Source: Paracoccaceae bacterium (GTDB lineage: Bacteria; Pseudomonadota; Alphaproteobacteria; Rhodobacterales; Rhodobacteraceae). From it: 64,000 nucleotides of DNA. Where the stretch lies: contig JAPOXR010000014.1 of assembly GCA_026706985.1 (NCBI GenBank), forward strand, positions 1-64,000. The letters are read 5' to 3'. This document shows, piece by piece, positions 1 to 8,530 of the stretch (positions are counted from its first letter, which is position 1; each line of letters starts with the position of its first letter). Both the position numbers and the translations under genes were made by a program. Below the pieces are notes generated by a model that did no database searches, was not told the DNA's origin, and was given only the letters and a program-made list of their open reading frames with translations.

Positions 1-180
1 CGCTCCGTTCCCGAAGGTGGAGTCACATCAATTGCGGTCGTTGGTTATTGAGGCTAAGTGGCGTGCTCCTTGGCACCTGGACGCAGCAAAGCTGCGGCTG
101 GAGACACCGCTGCACCTCATTACGCTGCGACGGCAGGCCGGAGAGGGCTGTTGATAGGAAGAGGCAGCCTGCCCGAAGAA

Positions 181-714
181 TTGCTTAACCACCTGTCCAG
201 ACTGTCCGACCGGTTGGGCAAGCTGGCCGAACCCCTGCATGCAAGGCTGGCCGGCGGCTGGGCCGTGCACTGGTACACAGCATACCGAATATCCGGCGAT
301 ATCAATATCAACTGATCGCACAGGGTGCCGATCCCGCCTGACCTGCATGTCTTCAAGATCAGTGATCCGGGCGGTTCCGGCGGCAAGCAAGTTGTCGTCA
401 TGGATGGCAGCTTTACCGATGCTTTCGGCTCTTTTCCTCCTGATTGGGTGAAACGAACAAGGGAGATTGCCAAGTTCGGAGACATGATCCTTTACGTGAT
501 TGATCCGGTTGATCTTGCCGTTTCGAAAGTGGCAAGATTCGGTGAGCGGGATCGAGAGGATATACGTGAGTTGGCGAAGTCAGGTCTCGTGGGCCCGCAT
601 GTTTTCGTGGCACGTGCTGAGGAAGCGCTTAGCAATTATGTCGGTGATCTGACCTTTGTTTGCCATAATCTGGCGGACGCCAAGAAGATCGTCGTTGAAG
701 CCATCCAGTCGTGA
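181..714 (+). pseudogene. DUF6036-like nucleotidyltransferase, broken by in-frame TGA
   Basis: Two open stretches in the same frame are separated by a TGA at 313-315. The first contains a GGWAVHWYT segment followed by SGDIN, which resembles the nucleotidyltransferase-fold start of DUF6036 proteins. The second continues with IPPDLHVF and then YVIDPVDLAVSKVARFGERD, the family's C-terminal signature. Read through the stop, the product would be about 178 residues from the TTG at 181, a normal family length. A GTG at 325 could restart translation of the C-terminal half, but that half lacks the nucleotidyltransferase core. DUF6036 genes often occur in toxin-antitoxin-like settings. The family call is fairly secure; the biological role is unknown. 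Confidence 0.6.
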
Positions 715-848
715 TGGCTGACTCTTGTGGCGGGAACGGCAGGGTAGGAATTCAAGGGTGAGAATACCGACGCACAGGCTAACGGTGCTTGAAACCGGCT
801 TTGCCGCGCTGTTATTTGCGCCGGCAATTTGCTAAGTGCGGATTGGTC

Positions 849-924
849 GCCGGTGTAGCTCAGCTGGTAGAGCACGTCATTCGTAATGATGGGGTCGGGG
901 GTTCGAGTCCCTTCACCGGCACCA
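849..924 (+). tRNA. tRNA-Thr (anticodon CGT), CCA encoded
   Basis: A full cloverleaf can be drawn. The acceptor stem GCCGGTG pairs with CACCGGC, the D stem is GCTC/GAGC, the anticodon stem CGTCA pairs with TGATG around loop TTCGTAA, and the T arm contains GTTCGAGTC. The anticodon CGT reads ACG codons, giving threonine. The 3' CCA is encoded at 922-924. Confidence 0.95.
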
Positions 925-1020
925 AAGCACGCAATGCGGTCATCGCAGCCCCAGCCACCGCTTGCCACCTATTGAATTCCGCGCGGATAGACATTTGCGC
1001 GCATGGCCATGCGGGTGGAC

Positions 1021-1293
1021 TCATAAATTGTAGGCATGGCGACGGTGCGCAATCCGAACAATCAGAATACGAATGTTCCGGTCGTTGATTTGAGCGATAA
1101 TCCGGTAGTCTCCAACGCGATATCGCCAGAGATTTTGGTGCGGCTTCCCGTGCAGCGGCAAGCCAATCCGCCGCGGGTCTTCCATGCCGGCCAATCTGGT
1201 TTCGAGAAAATCCCGGATCCGACGCTGGACTTGCCGGTCAAGGCGGCGAACGGATTTCTGTACACTGCAGGCATACTCAATCGTCCAGGCCAC
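1021..1293 (-). CDS. RelE/ParE-family toxin
   Basis: This 90-residue basic protein matches the RelE fold in length and pattern: MAWTIEYACSVQKSVRRLD at the start, a central GLPLHGKPHQNLWRYRVGDY stretch, and IRILIVRIAHRR near the end. RelE toxins cleave mRNA on the ribosome, whereas ParE toxins target gyrase; the WRYRVGDYRI and HRR features favour RelE. The gene overlaps the 3' end of the antitoxin gene by 17 bp, so the two are co-translated in antitoxin-toxin order. Activity is inferred from family and arrangement. Confidence 0.85.
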   Translation of the reverse strand: MAWTIEYACSVQKSVRRLDRQVQRRIRDFLETRLAGMEDPRRIGLPLHGKPHQNLWRYRVGDYRIIAQINDRNIRILIVRIAHRRHAYNL

Positions 1294-1495
1294 GCCACAT
1301 CTTTTCTGCTGTCAGCACCTCTTCTTCACCTTTCCGGATCCGCTCCAGTATCTCGCCGCCCAGATACGCGTCCTCCATGTCCTCGAGATTCTTGAGAATG
1401 GCCTCGCGGGCATAGTAACTCTTGGTTCTGCCTGTTTTCATGGCAAGAGTTTCAAGACGGGATTCAATGTCAGCCGGAAGGCGAAGTGAAAGCAT
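1277..1495 (-). CDS. RelB-type ribbon-helix-helix antitoxin
   Basis: The 72-residue product begins MLSLRLPADIESRLETLA, the strand-helix pattern of a ribbon-helix-helix DNA-binding domain. The acidic C-terminal half (EDMEDAYLGGEILERIRKGE) is typical of the toxin-wrapping segment. I chose the ATG at 1495 over the TTG three codons upstream because family members begin at this point. It would neutralise the RelE-like toxin encoded just downstream and repress its own promoter, where a repeated TATGACA motif is seen. Confidence 0.8.
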   Translation of the reverse strand: MLSLRLPADIESRLETLAMKTGRTKSYYAREAILKNLEDMEDAYLGGEILERIRKGEEEVLTAEKMWRGLDD

Positions 1496-1511
1496 GATAT
1501 TCAATTAAGTA

Positions 1512-1540
1512 CATCACATGTATGACACATATGACAACGT
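1512..1540 (-). promoter_or_regulatory. Putative RelB operator over the toxin-antitoxin promoter
   Basis: Immediately upstream of the antitoxin start are two TATGACA copies at 1521-1527 and 1530-1536, 9 bp apart. On the minus strand a TTGTCA hexamer that could serve as a -35 box overlaps them. Ribbon-helix-helix antitoxins bind closely spaced short repeats at their own promoters, so this is a plausible autoregulatory site. No binding data are available. Confidence 0.35.
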
Positions 1541-1698
1541 GTTATAGAGACAGTCAAGGCAAATTTAATCGGGAAAGCAGCGGTGTTCTCCATATGGGTG
1601 ATCAGCTGTTTTTCTTTCAACAATGCTCGTTGCAGGACAAAGACTGTCTGTCGAGGTCCTGGCGGTGTTGCGAGTCTGCAGGATTGACTTGAGTCGTT

Positions 1699-3219
1699 TC
1701 AAATCACCGCAATGGCGATGGCCAGGGTTGCGGTGATGACGGCACCGGCGATGAATGCTGCGGGGCGGCGATCGGGGGGTGGCGCTTGGCTGGGTTTGGC
1801 GAGGCGCTTGGCGGCGGTTTCGACGAGTTGCGTCAGTCTGGGACCAAGTCGCGACACGATACGCGAAGCCTGGATGATCTCGCGCAGCGTGGCTTCGGGG
1901 CCGAAATGCGAGCGGATGTAATTCTCCACCACGGGTTTGGAGGTTTCCCACATATTCATGTTCGGATCGAGTGACCTGGCGACGCCCTCAACCACGACCA
2001 TCGTGCGCTGCAGGAGAATCAATTCCGTCCGGGTTTCCATGCCGAAGCGTTCGGTGACTTCGAACAGATGCGCCAGCAGGCGTGCCATGGAAATGCGGCT
2101 GGCATCCATGCCGAATATCGGCTCGCCGACTGACCGCAGCGCCTGGGCGAAATCATCCACGCTCTGGTCGGAAGGCACGTAACCTGCTTCGAAATGCACC
2201 CGGGCAACATTTTTGTAGTCGCGGCCGATGAAGCCCATGAGAATTTCCGCATAGACCCGTCGTGTATATTCGTCGATCCGGCCCATGATGCCGAAATCCA
2301 TTACCCGTATCTGCCCCTCCGGCGAAATCTTGATGTTGCCCTGGTGCATATCGGCATGAAAGAAACCGTCGCGGAGCGCCTGGCGGAGAAACATCTGGAT
2401 CAGGCGGCGTGCCAGGTCCGGCAGATCGTGGCCGGCTTCGCGCAGACCGTCAACATCGCCCAAATTGATGCCTTCAACCCAATCCAGGGTGACCATGCGT
2501 CTGGCGGAGAGCGACCAGCGTACGGCGGGGGCGAAGATGCCCGGATCGTCTTTGGTTGCGGCGGCGAACTCATCCGCCGCCGAGGCTTCCATGCGAAGAT
2601 CGAGTTCGCGCTGAACCACACCCTCGAAATGTTCGATCACCGCGCGCGGGCGCAGGCGTCTTGCCGATGGCGACAGCAGCCTGACAATATCGGCGGCAAG
2701 ATAGAAGGCGTCGATATCGCGCTGGAACGCCCGTTCGATATCCGGGCGCAGGACTTTCACCGCAACAAGGCTGCCATCGCTGCTGAGCCGCGCCCGGTGC
2801 ACCTGGGCGATTGAGGCCGCGGCCACGGGTTCGCTGAATTCCGAAAACAGCGTATCCGCCGGTTTCCCCAATTCGGCTTCGACCATACGCTTGGCTTCCG
2901 CGGTCGGAAATGCCGGCAGACGATCCTGCAGAATGCGCAATTCCCGGGCAAGGTCTTTGCCGACAATGTCGGGTCGGGTGGAAAGCAGCTGTCCGAATTT
3001 GACATAGGCCGGCCCGAGAGCGGTCAGGGACCGCAGAACCGCCGGCTGTTCCGGTTTGCCTTTCAGACCCAGCCACTGAAACGGCCATCCGAATACCCTG
3101 GCCGCGATCTTGAGATTGCGGTGCACATCCATCGCATCAAGCGCGATCCGCATGGCACCGGTGCGCTCGAAAGTCGCCCCGGTGCGCAGCAGCCGGATGA
3201 GATTATGCGGGCCACGCAT
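1699..3219 (-). CDS. ubiB: Ubiquinone biosynthesis protein UbiB
   Basis: This is an atypical protein-kinase-like ATPase required for aerobic ubiquinone biosynthesis, acting at the inner membrane. The KFGQ motif is at residues 74-77, the alanine-rich AAAS loop that replaces a glycine-rich loop is at 133-136, and VAVKV is near 155. HADMHQGN is at about 288-295 and MDFG at about 307-310. A hydrophobic C-terminal segment (about 487-506) would anchor it in the membrane. The 506-residue length is normal. The start lies 2 bp after the ubiE stop, so the genes are an operon transcribed away from mutM. Confidence 0.95.
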   Translation of the reverse strand: MRGPHNLIRLLRTGATFERTGAMRIALDAMDVHRNLKIAARVFGWPFQWLGLKGKPEQPAVLRSLTALGPAYVKFGQLLSTRPDIVGKDLARELRILQDRLPAFPTAEAKRMVEAELGKPADTLFSEFSEPVAAASIAQVHRARLSSDGSLVAVKVLRPDIERAFQRDIDAFYLAADIVRLLSPSARRLRPRAVIEHFEGVVQRELDLRMEASAADEFAAATKDDPGIFAPAVRWSLSARRMVTLDWVEGINLGDVDGLREAGHDLPDLARRLIQMFLRQALRDGFFHADMHQGNIKISPEGQIRVMDFGIMGRIDEYTRRVYAEILMGFIGRDYKNVARVHFEAGYVPSDQSVDDFAQALRSVGEPIFGMDASRISMARLLAHLFEVTERFGMETRTELILLQRTMVVVEGVARSLDPNMNMWETSKPVVENYIRSHFGPEATLREIIQASRIVSRLGPRLTQLVETAAKRLAKPSQAPPPDRRPAAFIAGAVITATLAIAIAVI

Positions 3220-3221
3220 GG

Positions 3222-3965
3222 TTACAGTTTCCAGCCGGAATAAAGCGCCGCGACACCGAATGAGAGATTGCGCAGCGACAGGTTTTCAAAGCCGGCGTCG
3301 GCCATCATCTGGGTGAAGCCTGTCTGGTCGGGAAATCTGCGGATGCTTTCAATAAGATATTGATAGCTTACACGATCGCGGGCAATGTTTTCACCCAGGG
3401 CAGGGATGATTTTAAAGGAATAGCGGTCATAGAGACTGCGCAGGCCGGCATTGCCGACATTGGCGAATTCAAGCACCAGCAACCGCCCGCCGGTCTTCAG
3501 AATCCGGTGGATTTCCGCCAGTCCGGTGGCGACATCGCTGAAATTTCGTATACCGAAGCCGATCGTGCATCGGTCAAAGCTGCAATCGGCGAAAGGCAGT
3601 GCCAGGGCGTCGCCAGCGACCCATGAGATTGCCGCGCCGGAAGCCCGCGCCCTGCCGGCGATCAGCATTTCCTCGGTCAGATCAAGCACCGTCACTGAAG
3701 CCGCGCTCTCGCGCTCCAGTATCCGCATGGCGATATCACCGGTGCCGCCGGCGAGATCAAGAATTTCCTGGCCGCTGCGTGGACCGAGCCAGTCAATGAG
3801 TGCGGATTTCCAAAGCCGGTGCGCCCCCAGCGACATGGCATCATTCATGAGATCATAGCGCCCGGCGACGGATGCGAACAACTCCTGCACCATGCCGGAC
3901 TTTTCGCTTGCCGGAACTTCGCTGAATCCGAAATGGGTGGTGTTTTCGTCTGTCCTGCGCATCAA
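3222..3965 (-). CDS. ubiE: Demethylmenaquinol/2-polyprenyl-6-methoxy-1,4-benzoquinol methylase UbiE
   Basis: SAM-dependent C-methyltransferase of ubiquinone synthesis. The protein has the family's N-terminal FGF.EV block and VAGRYDLMNDAMS, SAM motif I ILDLAGGTGDIA at about 68-79, and the GFGIRNFSD block with LVLEFANV later on. Its 247 residues match the family. It is the first gene of the ubiE-ubiB operon and diverges from mutM; the intergenic space of about 90 bp must hold both promoters. Confidence 0.95.
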   Translation of the reverse strand: MMRRTDENTTHFGFSEVPASEKSGMVQELFASVAGRYDLMNDAMSLGAHRLWKSALIDWLGPRSGQEILDLAGGTGDIAMRILERESAASVTVLDLTEEMLIAGRARASGAAISWVAGDALALPFADCSFDRCTIGFGIRNFSDVATGLAEIHRILKTGGRLLVLEFANVGNAGLRSLYDRYSFKIIPALGENIARDRVSYQYLIESIRRFPDQTGFTQMMADAGFENLSLRNLSFGVAALYSGWKL

Positions 3966-4055
3966 TTCCGAGTCTGCGATTGTCGCTGTGCCGCTCTTGT
4001 CCTACATGACCTTTCCGAAACAGTGCAATGCATGCGCAGCGATCGGCGTCAAACC

Positions 4056-4874
4056 ATGCCTGAACTTCCCGAAGTCGAAACCGTGCGGCGCGGCCTTGAA
4101 GGGGCGTTGGTGGGAAAGGAGATCGCTTCGGTTTCGCTCCGGCGCAGCGGTCTGCGCTGGCCGTTTCCGGTACGCATGGCGGAACGGCTTGCCGGTGTCA
4201 CGGTGCTGCGTATCCATCGCTTGGGCAAATACATGCTCGCGGATCTTTCCGGCGGCGAGACATTGATCATCCATCTCGGCATGTCCGGTGGATTTTCGAT
4301 TGCCGGCGTCGACGACCCGCATACGCATGTCTCATTCCGGCTGCGGGATGGGAGCCGCATCACCTATAGGGATCCGCGCCGCTTCGGCATGATGGACCTT
4401 GAGAGCACGGATCGGATAAATCAGCACCCACTTCTCGCATCGCTCGGGCCGGAGCCGCTCGGCAATGGCTTTCACGGCCCGTATCTGCATGCACAGTTGA
4501 AAATGCGTCGCTCACCGGTGAAATCCACCCTCATGAATCAGCGCATCGTTGCCGGGCTCGGCAATATCTATGTCTGCGAATCGCTGTGGCAGGCCGGGAT
4601 TTCTCCGCTTCGCCGCAGTGACCGGATTGCGGCACCACGGGTGCAGAGATTGGTCGAATGCGTGCGCTCGGTGTTACACGAGGCCATCGCCGCCGGGGGA
4701 TCGACGTTGCGGGACCATCGGCAACCGGATGGTGAATTCGGCTGTTTTCAACATGATTTCAGCGTCTATGGGCGCGAATCCGAAACCTGCCGAAGGCCCG
4801 GCTGCGCGGGCATGGTGAGGCGCGTAATCCAATCCGGAAGGTCGACATTCTACTGCGGTGCCTGCCAGCGGTGA
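4056..4874 (+). CDS. mutM: Formamidopyrimidine-DNA glycosylase MutM
   Basis: Base-excision repair enzyme that removes 8-oxoguanine and formamidopyrimidines and nicks the abasic site. The ATG at 4056 exposes the obligatory MPELPEVET N-terminus, in which Pro2 is the catalytic amine and Glu3 is conserved; the longer open frame upstream is not coding. The LGKYML segment carries the conserved lysine. The C-terminus has a zinc finger, CRRPGC followed by CGAC. Length is 272 residues. It opens the co-oriented run mutM, enoyl-CoA hydratase, rpsT. Confidence 0.96.
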   Translation: MPELPEVETVRRGLEGALVGKEIASVSLRRSGLRWPFPVRMAERLAGVTVLRIHRLGKYMLADLSGGETLIIHLGMSGGFSIAGVDDPHTHVSFRLRDGSRITYRDPRRFGMMDLESTDRINQHPLLASLGPEPLGNGFHGPYLHAQLKMRRSPVKSTLMNQRIVAGLGNIYVCESLWQAGISPLRRSDRIAAPRVQRLVECVRSVLHEAIAAGGSTLRDHRQPDGEFGCFQHDFSVYGRESETCRRPGCAGMVRRVIQSGRSTFYCGACQR

Positions 4875-4986
4875 ACGGCACGGGATGTGAAATTGCCCGA
4901 TAACCGGATTGGCGGGTTCCAATCGGCAATCAACAGGATTAGATTTCCCGGTTCCGGGGAATTGCCGAACGCAGCGGAGCGACAGA

Positions 4987-5763
4987 ATGGCTTATGAAAA
5001 CATCATTGTTGAAGTCACCGACCATATCGGCATCATCCGACTGGACAGGCCGAACAAGCTGAACGCGCTCAATGAAAGTCTGCGCGGCGAAGTGGTTGAT
5101 GCGTTGGGTCGCCTTGATGCGGATGATGATGTGCGCTGTCTGGTGCTGACCGGTTCCGAAAAAGTGTTTTCCGCCGGGGCCGATATTTCGGAAATGCACG
5201 GCAGGGGATTTGTCGAAATGTTCGCCGATGACGGGTTCGGCCGCGAATCCCGGGCATTCCTCGAGTTGCGTAAACCGATTATCGCCGCCGTCGCCGGACC
5301 GGCATTCGGTGGTGGCTGCGAACTCGCCATGATGTGCGACATGATTGTCGCGGCGGACAATGCCGTATTCGGACAGCCGGAAATCAATATCGGCGTGATC
5401 GCCGGTCTTGGCGGCACGCAGCGCCTGACCAGGGCGGTCGGAAAGTCAAAATCCATGGAAATGAATCTGACCGGCCGGCGGATGGAAGCCACCGAGGCTG
5501 AAAAGTCTGGCCTGGTATCGCGTGTCGTGCCGCAGAATGAGTTGATGGATTCGGTTCTTGAGCTTGCCGGGCGGATTGCCGAGCAACCGCCATTGGCGGT
5601 GATGGCGGTGAAGGAAGCAGTCAACCGGGCCGAAGAGATGTCGCTGCGCGAAGGGTTGCTGTTTGAGCGGCGCCTGTTTCATTCCCTTTTCGCAACCGAC
5701 GATAAGGACGAGGGAATGGGTGCGTTTGTTGACAAGCGGAACCCGCGCTTCCGGGGCCGTTGA
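4987..5763 (+). CDS. Enoyl-CoA hydratase/isomerase family protein
   Basis: Crotonase-fold enzyme expected to hydrate trans-2-enoyl-CoA in fatty-acid degradation. The 258-residue protein carries the oxyanion-hole segments FSAGADISEM and AGPAFGGG, and both catalytic glutamates at their usual places, GGGCELAMMCD and FGQPEINIGVIAG. I chose the ATG at 4987 because it gives the canonical start (MAYENIIVEVTDHIG). A hydratase at this spot between mutM and rpsT is typical of alphaproteobacteria. The acyl-chain preference cannot be read from sequence. Confidence 0.92.
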   Translation: MAYENIIVEVTDHIGIIRLDRPNKLNALNESLRGEVVDALGRLDADDDVRCLVLTGSEKVFSAGADISEMHGRGFVEMFADDGFGRESRAFLELRKPIIAAVAGPAFGGGCELAMMCDMIVAADNAVFGQPEINIGVIAGLGGTQRLTRAVGKSKSMEMNLTGRRMEATEAEKSGLVSRVVPQNELMDSVLELAGRIAEQPPLAVMAVKEAVNRAEEMSLREGLLFERRLFHSLFATDDKDEGMGAFVDKRNPRFRGR

Positions 5764-5778
5764 GGCACAAGAAACAGA

Positions 5779-5807
5779 TTGACATGCCCTGCGCGGATGA
5801 CATAGAG
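5779..5807 (+). promoter_or_regulatory. Putative sigma70 promoter of rpsT
   Basis: A perfect -35 hexamer TTGACA (5779-5784) is followed 16-17 bp later by a weak CATAGA/ATAGAG -10 region. The start codon of rpsT lies 40 bp further on. The spacing suits a housekeeping promoter, but the -10 is poor. Confidence 0.4.
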
Positions 5808-5847
5808 GCTCCGTTTCCTGCCGGGATAAAGTAGGTCAGAACCAGCT

Positions 5848-6114
5848 ATGGCGAATTCGAGACAGGCGCGGAAGCGCGCCAAGCAGACCCTCCTGCGCAC
5901 CGCTGTCAACCGGTCACGCGTGTCCAGGATCAGGACATTTCTGCGGCGGGTTGAGAGCGCCATTGCAACCGGTGACGCTGAGAATGCGGCGCAGGCGCTG
6001 CGTCAGGCACAGCCGGAAATCATGCGCGGCGTGACAAAAGGGGTTCTGCACCGCAACACCGCCAGTCGCAAAATCTCACGCCTGTCTAAACGGATTAAAT
6101 CGCTGCAGGCCTGA
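5848..6114 (+). CDS. rpsT: 30S ribosomal protein S20
   Basis: The 88-residue basic protein starts [13 protein letters not shown] and contains [22 protein letters not shown], the diagnostic S20 pattern. S20 binds 16S rRNA early in small-subunit assembly. Alphaproteobacterial rpsT usually sits just before dnaA, as here, although a rhodanese gene has been interposed. Confidence 0.97.
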   Translation: MANSRQARKRAKQTLLRTAVNRSRVSRIRTFLRRVESAIATGDAENAAQALRQAQPEIMRGVTKGVLHRNTASRKISRLSKRIKSLQA

Positions 6115-6506
6115 CCGCCGCCGCCCTCCATGGGGGTTCCCGCAGGCACCGCATCTTGGTGCGCAAAGTCAATCTGTTAGTTGTTTCGTATTGATGCCGT
6201 TACGGAGATTCACCCGTCGGGTGCGGGTTACGAATCGAGGTGAACGATTCTCCCGCGATGGGGCCTGATTCCGGAATGGAATGGCGAAAAAACTGTCTCC
6301 GAAGGGGTTTATCCGCCTTCGTGACCAAGGATGAAAAATATTTTCTTTTCCGAGTGGATTTGTCGGGAGAAGAGAATCAAAAATCAAATCAATAATCTAG
6401 TGTTTCCAATTCAGCGCGCGGCCGGCGCGGGTGAAATTCAGACGGAATTTCCGTCTCTCTCGCCATTGCAAAAGCTTGGCTTTTGGTTGTAGCCTGAGCG
6501 TCTGGA
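6115..6506. other. rpsT-dnaA gap with an AT-rich tract; weak replication-origin candidate
   Basis: No gene is evident in this 390-bp gap. Positions about 6328-6403 are strikingly AT-rich for the window (GAAAAATATTTTC, then AATCAAAAATCAAATCAATAA), as expected of a DNA-unwinding element. Only weak DnaA-box-like 9-mers are present: TTATCCGCC at 6309-6317 and an AATCCAC core on the minus strand near 6355. In many alphaproteobacteria the origin lies near hemE instead of dnaA, so this is only a candidate. Confidence 0.2.
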
Positions 6507-6980
6507 ATGGGAACGCGGTCGGGGGACGGCATGCAGGTGCCGGATGCGAGAATCATCGCTGATATTTCACCGGAACTGGCATGGCGGGAACTTGCTTCAA
6601 ACCCGGAATCCGCACTGGTTGACGTCCGCACCCGCGCCGAATGGTCATTCGTGGGATGCGCCGATCTGACGGAAACCGGTCGACGGCAGGCCTTTGTCGA
6701 ATGGCGCCATTTTCCGCAGTTGGATGTGAACCCCCGCTTTGTCGACGATGTCGCCGACCGGTTCGGATCGGACTGGCCGGATACGCTGATCTTCATCTGC
6801 CGCTCCGGGGTGAGGTCGAGGGAGGCGGCTGGGGTGTTTTCGCAGGCGGCATCGGACCGGGGGAGGATGGTTCGTTGCCTGAATCTTGCCGGGGGATTCG
6901 AAGGTGACCTCGATGAGGAGAGTCGGCGCGGTGCTGTGAATGGTTGGAAAGTCAAGGGATTGCCCTGGAAGCAGTCTTGA
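6507..6980 (+). CDS. Rhodanese-like domain protein
   Basis: A single rhodanese domain of about 150 residues. It includes ALVDVRTRAEWSFVG near the start of the fold and the active-site loop FICRSGVRS with its catalytic cysteine. Such proteins handle sulfane sulfur or act as sulfur carriers; the physiological substrate cannot be told. The start may be the ATG at 6507 or the one at 6531. The stop lies 44 bp before the GTG of dnaA. Confidence 0.85.
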   Translation: MGTRSGDGMQVPDARIIADISPELAWRELASNPESALVDVRTRAEWSFVGCADLTETGRRQAFVEWRHFPQLDVNPRFVDDVADRFGSDWPDTLIFICRSGVRSREAAGVFSQAASDRGRMVRCLNLAGGFEGDLDEESRRGAVNGWKVKGLPWKQS

Positions 6981-7024
6981 ATTCAGTTGAGGTTGGGACG
7001 GGCTCGGCCTTAGGGGGAAGTGTA

Positions 7025-8359
7025 GTGTCAGAATTGTGGGAAGAGGTGCGCAAGGGCCTGTCGCAAACATTGGGTGCTGATGATTTCAGGAATTGGATTG
7101 ATAAGGCGAAGCTGATTACGGTCGATGGCGGTCAGGCGCTCATCGAAGTTCCGACACGGTTCACCGGTGAATGGATCATTCAGACTTACGGCGACACCAT
7201 CCTGCGGGTTATGCGGAATCTGGAATCTGACATTGTCCGGTTGAATTATGTGGTTCGGGCCGGCAAGCCGCCCGCCCCGGGTCTGCAGTCGACGCCGGGG
7301 GAAGAAGTGGCGGAGATGGATTTGCCCGGTGCCAATCTGGTTTCCCGTTTCACCTTTGAACAATTCGTTGTCGGCAAGCCGAATGCGGCTGCTTATGCTG
7401 CCGCGCAGGGTGCGGTTGAGGATGTGCAGGCGAATTTCAGCCCGCTTGTGCTGCATGGCGGCGTCGGCCTCGGAAAAACCCATCTCATGAATGCGGTCGG
7501 TTGGGCGATCCGCGAGAGCGATCCGGGCGCGAAGGTGGTTTTTTTATCGGCTGAGCAGTTCATGTATCTGTTCGTGCGGGCGCTGCGGCAGCGGAACGTG
7601 CTTGAATTCAAGGAAATGTTCCGCTCCGTCGATGTCCTGATGGTCGATGACATTCAATTTGTGGCGGGAAAGGATTCAACCCAGGAAGAATTTTTCCACA
7701 CCTTCAATGAGCTTGCCAAACAGAGCAAACGCATCGTGCTCTCCGCGGACCGTTCGCCGGGCCGCATCGAAGGGCTGGAAGAGCGGATCCGTTCGCGGCT
7801 TCAATCCGGCCTGCCGGTTGAGTTGCACCCGGCTGATTACGAACTGCGCCTCGGGATCCTGCAGCAGAAAGCGGAATTCCTCAGCGATTCAAATCCGGAA
7901 CTGCGGATTGCACCCGGCGTGCTTGAATTCATCGCCCACCGGATTTCCAGCAACGCCCGTGTGTTGGAAGGTGCCCTCAACCGATTGGTTGCGGCACAGT
8001 CTTTCGCCAAATCAGACATCACCATGGAATTCACGCTTGATGTGCTTGCGGATCTGCTGCGCGAATCCGACCGCAAGGTGCAGATTGATGAAATCATCCG
8101 CTGCGTAGCGTCGCAGTATAATGTGAAGCCGACCGATTTGGTTGGCAACCGCCGCACAAGGGACATCGCCCGTCCACGGCAGATGGCAATTTTTCTGGCG
8201 AAGTCGCTGACCACCAAATCGCTGCCGGAGATCGGCAGACATTTCAACCGGGATCACACCACAGTGCTGCATTCGATCCGCCGCATCGAGAAACTGACTT
8301 CGCACGACTCGCAGCTTTCCGACGATCTTGAAGTGTTGAGGCGGAAAATCGAGGCCTGA
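7025..8359 (+). CDS. dnaA: Chromosomal replication initiator DnaA
   Basis: AAA+ protein that opens the origin and loads helicase. Walker A is HGGVGLGKTHLMNA, Walker B is VDVLMVDDIQF, and the C-terminal helix-turn-helix has the DnaA signature FNRDHTTVLHSIRRIEKL. I chose the GTG at 7025: it follows an AGGGGGAA ribosome-binding site and gives MSELWEEVRKGLSQ, the normal domain I start. The open frame extends further upstream from a TTG inside the rhodanese gene, which is unlikely to be used. Product is 444 residues. Confidence 0.96.
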   Translation: MSELWEEVRKGLSQTLGADDFRNWIDKAKLITVDGGQALIEVPTRFTGEWIIQTYGDTILRVMRNLESDIVRLNYVVRAGKPPAPGLQSTPGEEVAEMDLPGANLVSRFTFEQFVVGKPNAAAYAAAQGAVEDVQANFSPLVLHGGVGLGKTHLMNAVGWAIRESDPGAKVVFLSAEQFMYLFVRALRQRNVLEFKEMFRSVDVLMVDDIQFVAGKDSTQEEFFHTFNELAKQSKRIVLSADRSPGRIEGLEERIRSRLQSGLPVELHPADYELRLGILQQKAEFLSDSNPELRIAPGVLEFIAHRISSNARVLEGALNRLVAAQSFAKSDITMEFTLDVLADLLRESDRKVQIDEIIRCVASQYNVKPTDLVGNRRTRDIARPRQMAIFLAKSLTTKSLPEIGRHFNRDHTTVLHSIRRIEKLTSHDSQLSDDLEVLRRKIEA

Positions 8360-8530
8360 CCGGCATTGCCGCCGCCGGGCAGGGAAGCCCTGAGCGCGGC
8401 GAAATAAACCGGATCAAGTCTTGCGATGGGCAGCGGGTGATTGCGCTCATCAGCGTCGACGCGGATTTGTGCTTGCCGCAAGGCGAGAATGATATAATTT
8501 TCCCGGCCTCCACAAATTGGGTTTGGAAAG

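Noticed and set aside
2194-2814. 206-residue open frame on the plus strand inside ubiB
   Set aside because: It is antisense to a clearly conserved UbiB coding region and has no family resemblance; a codon-bias shadow.
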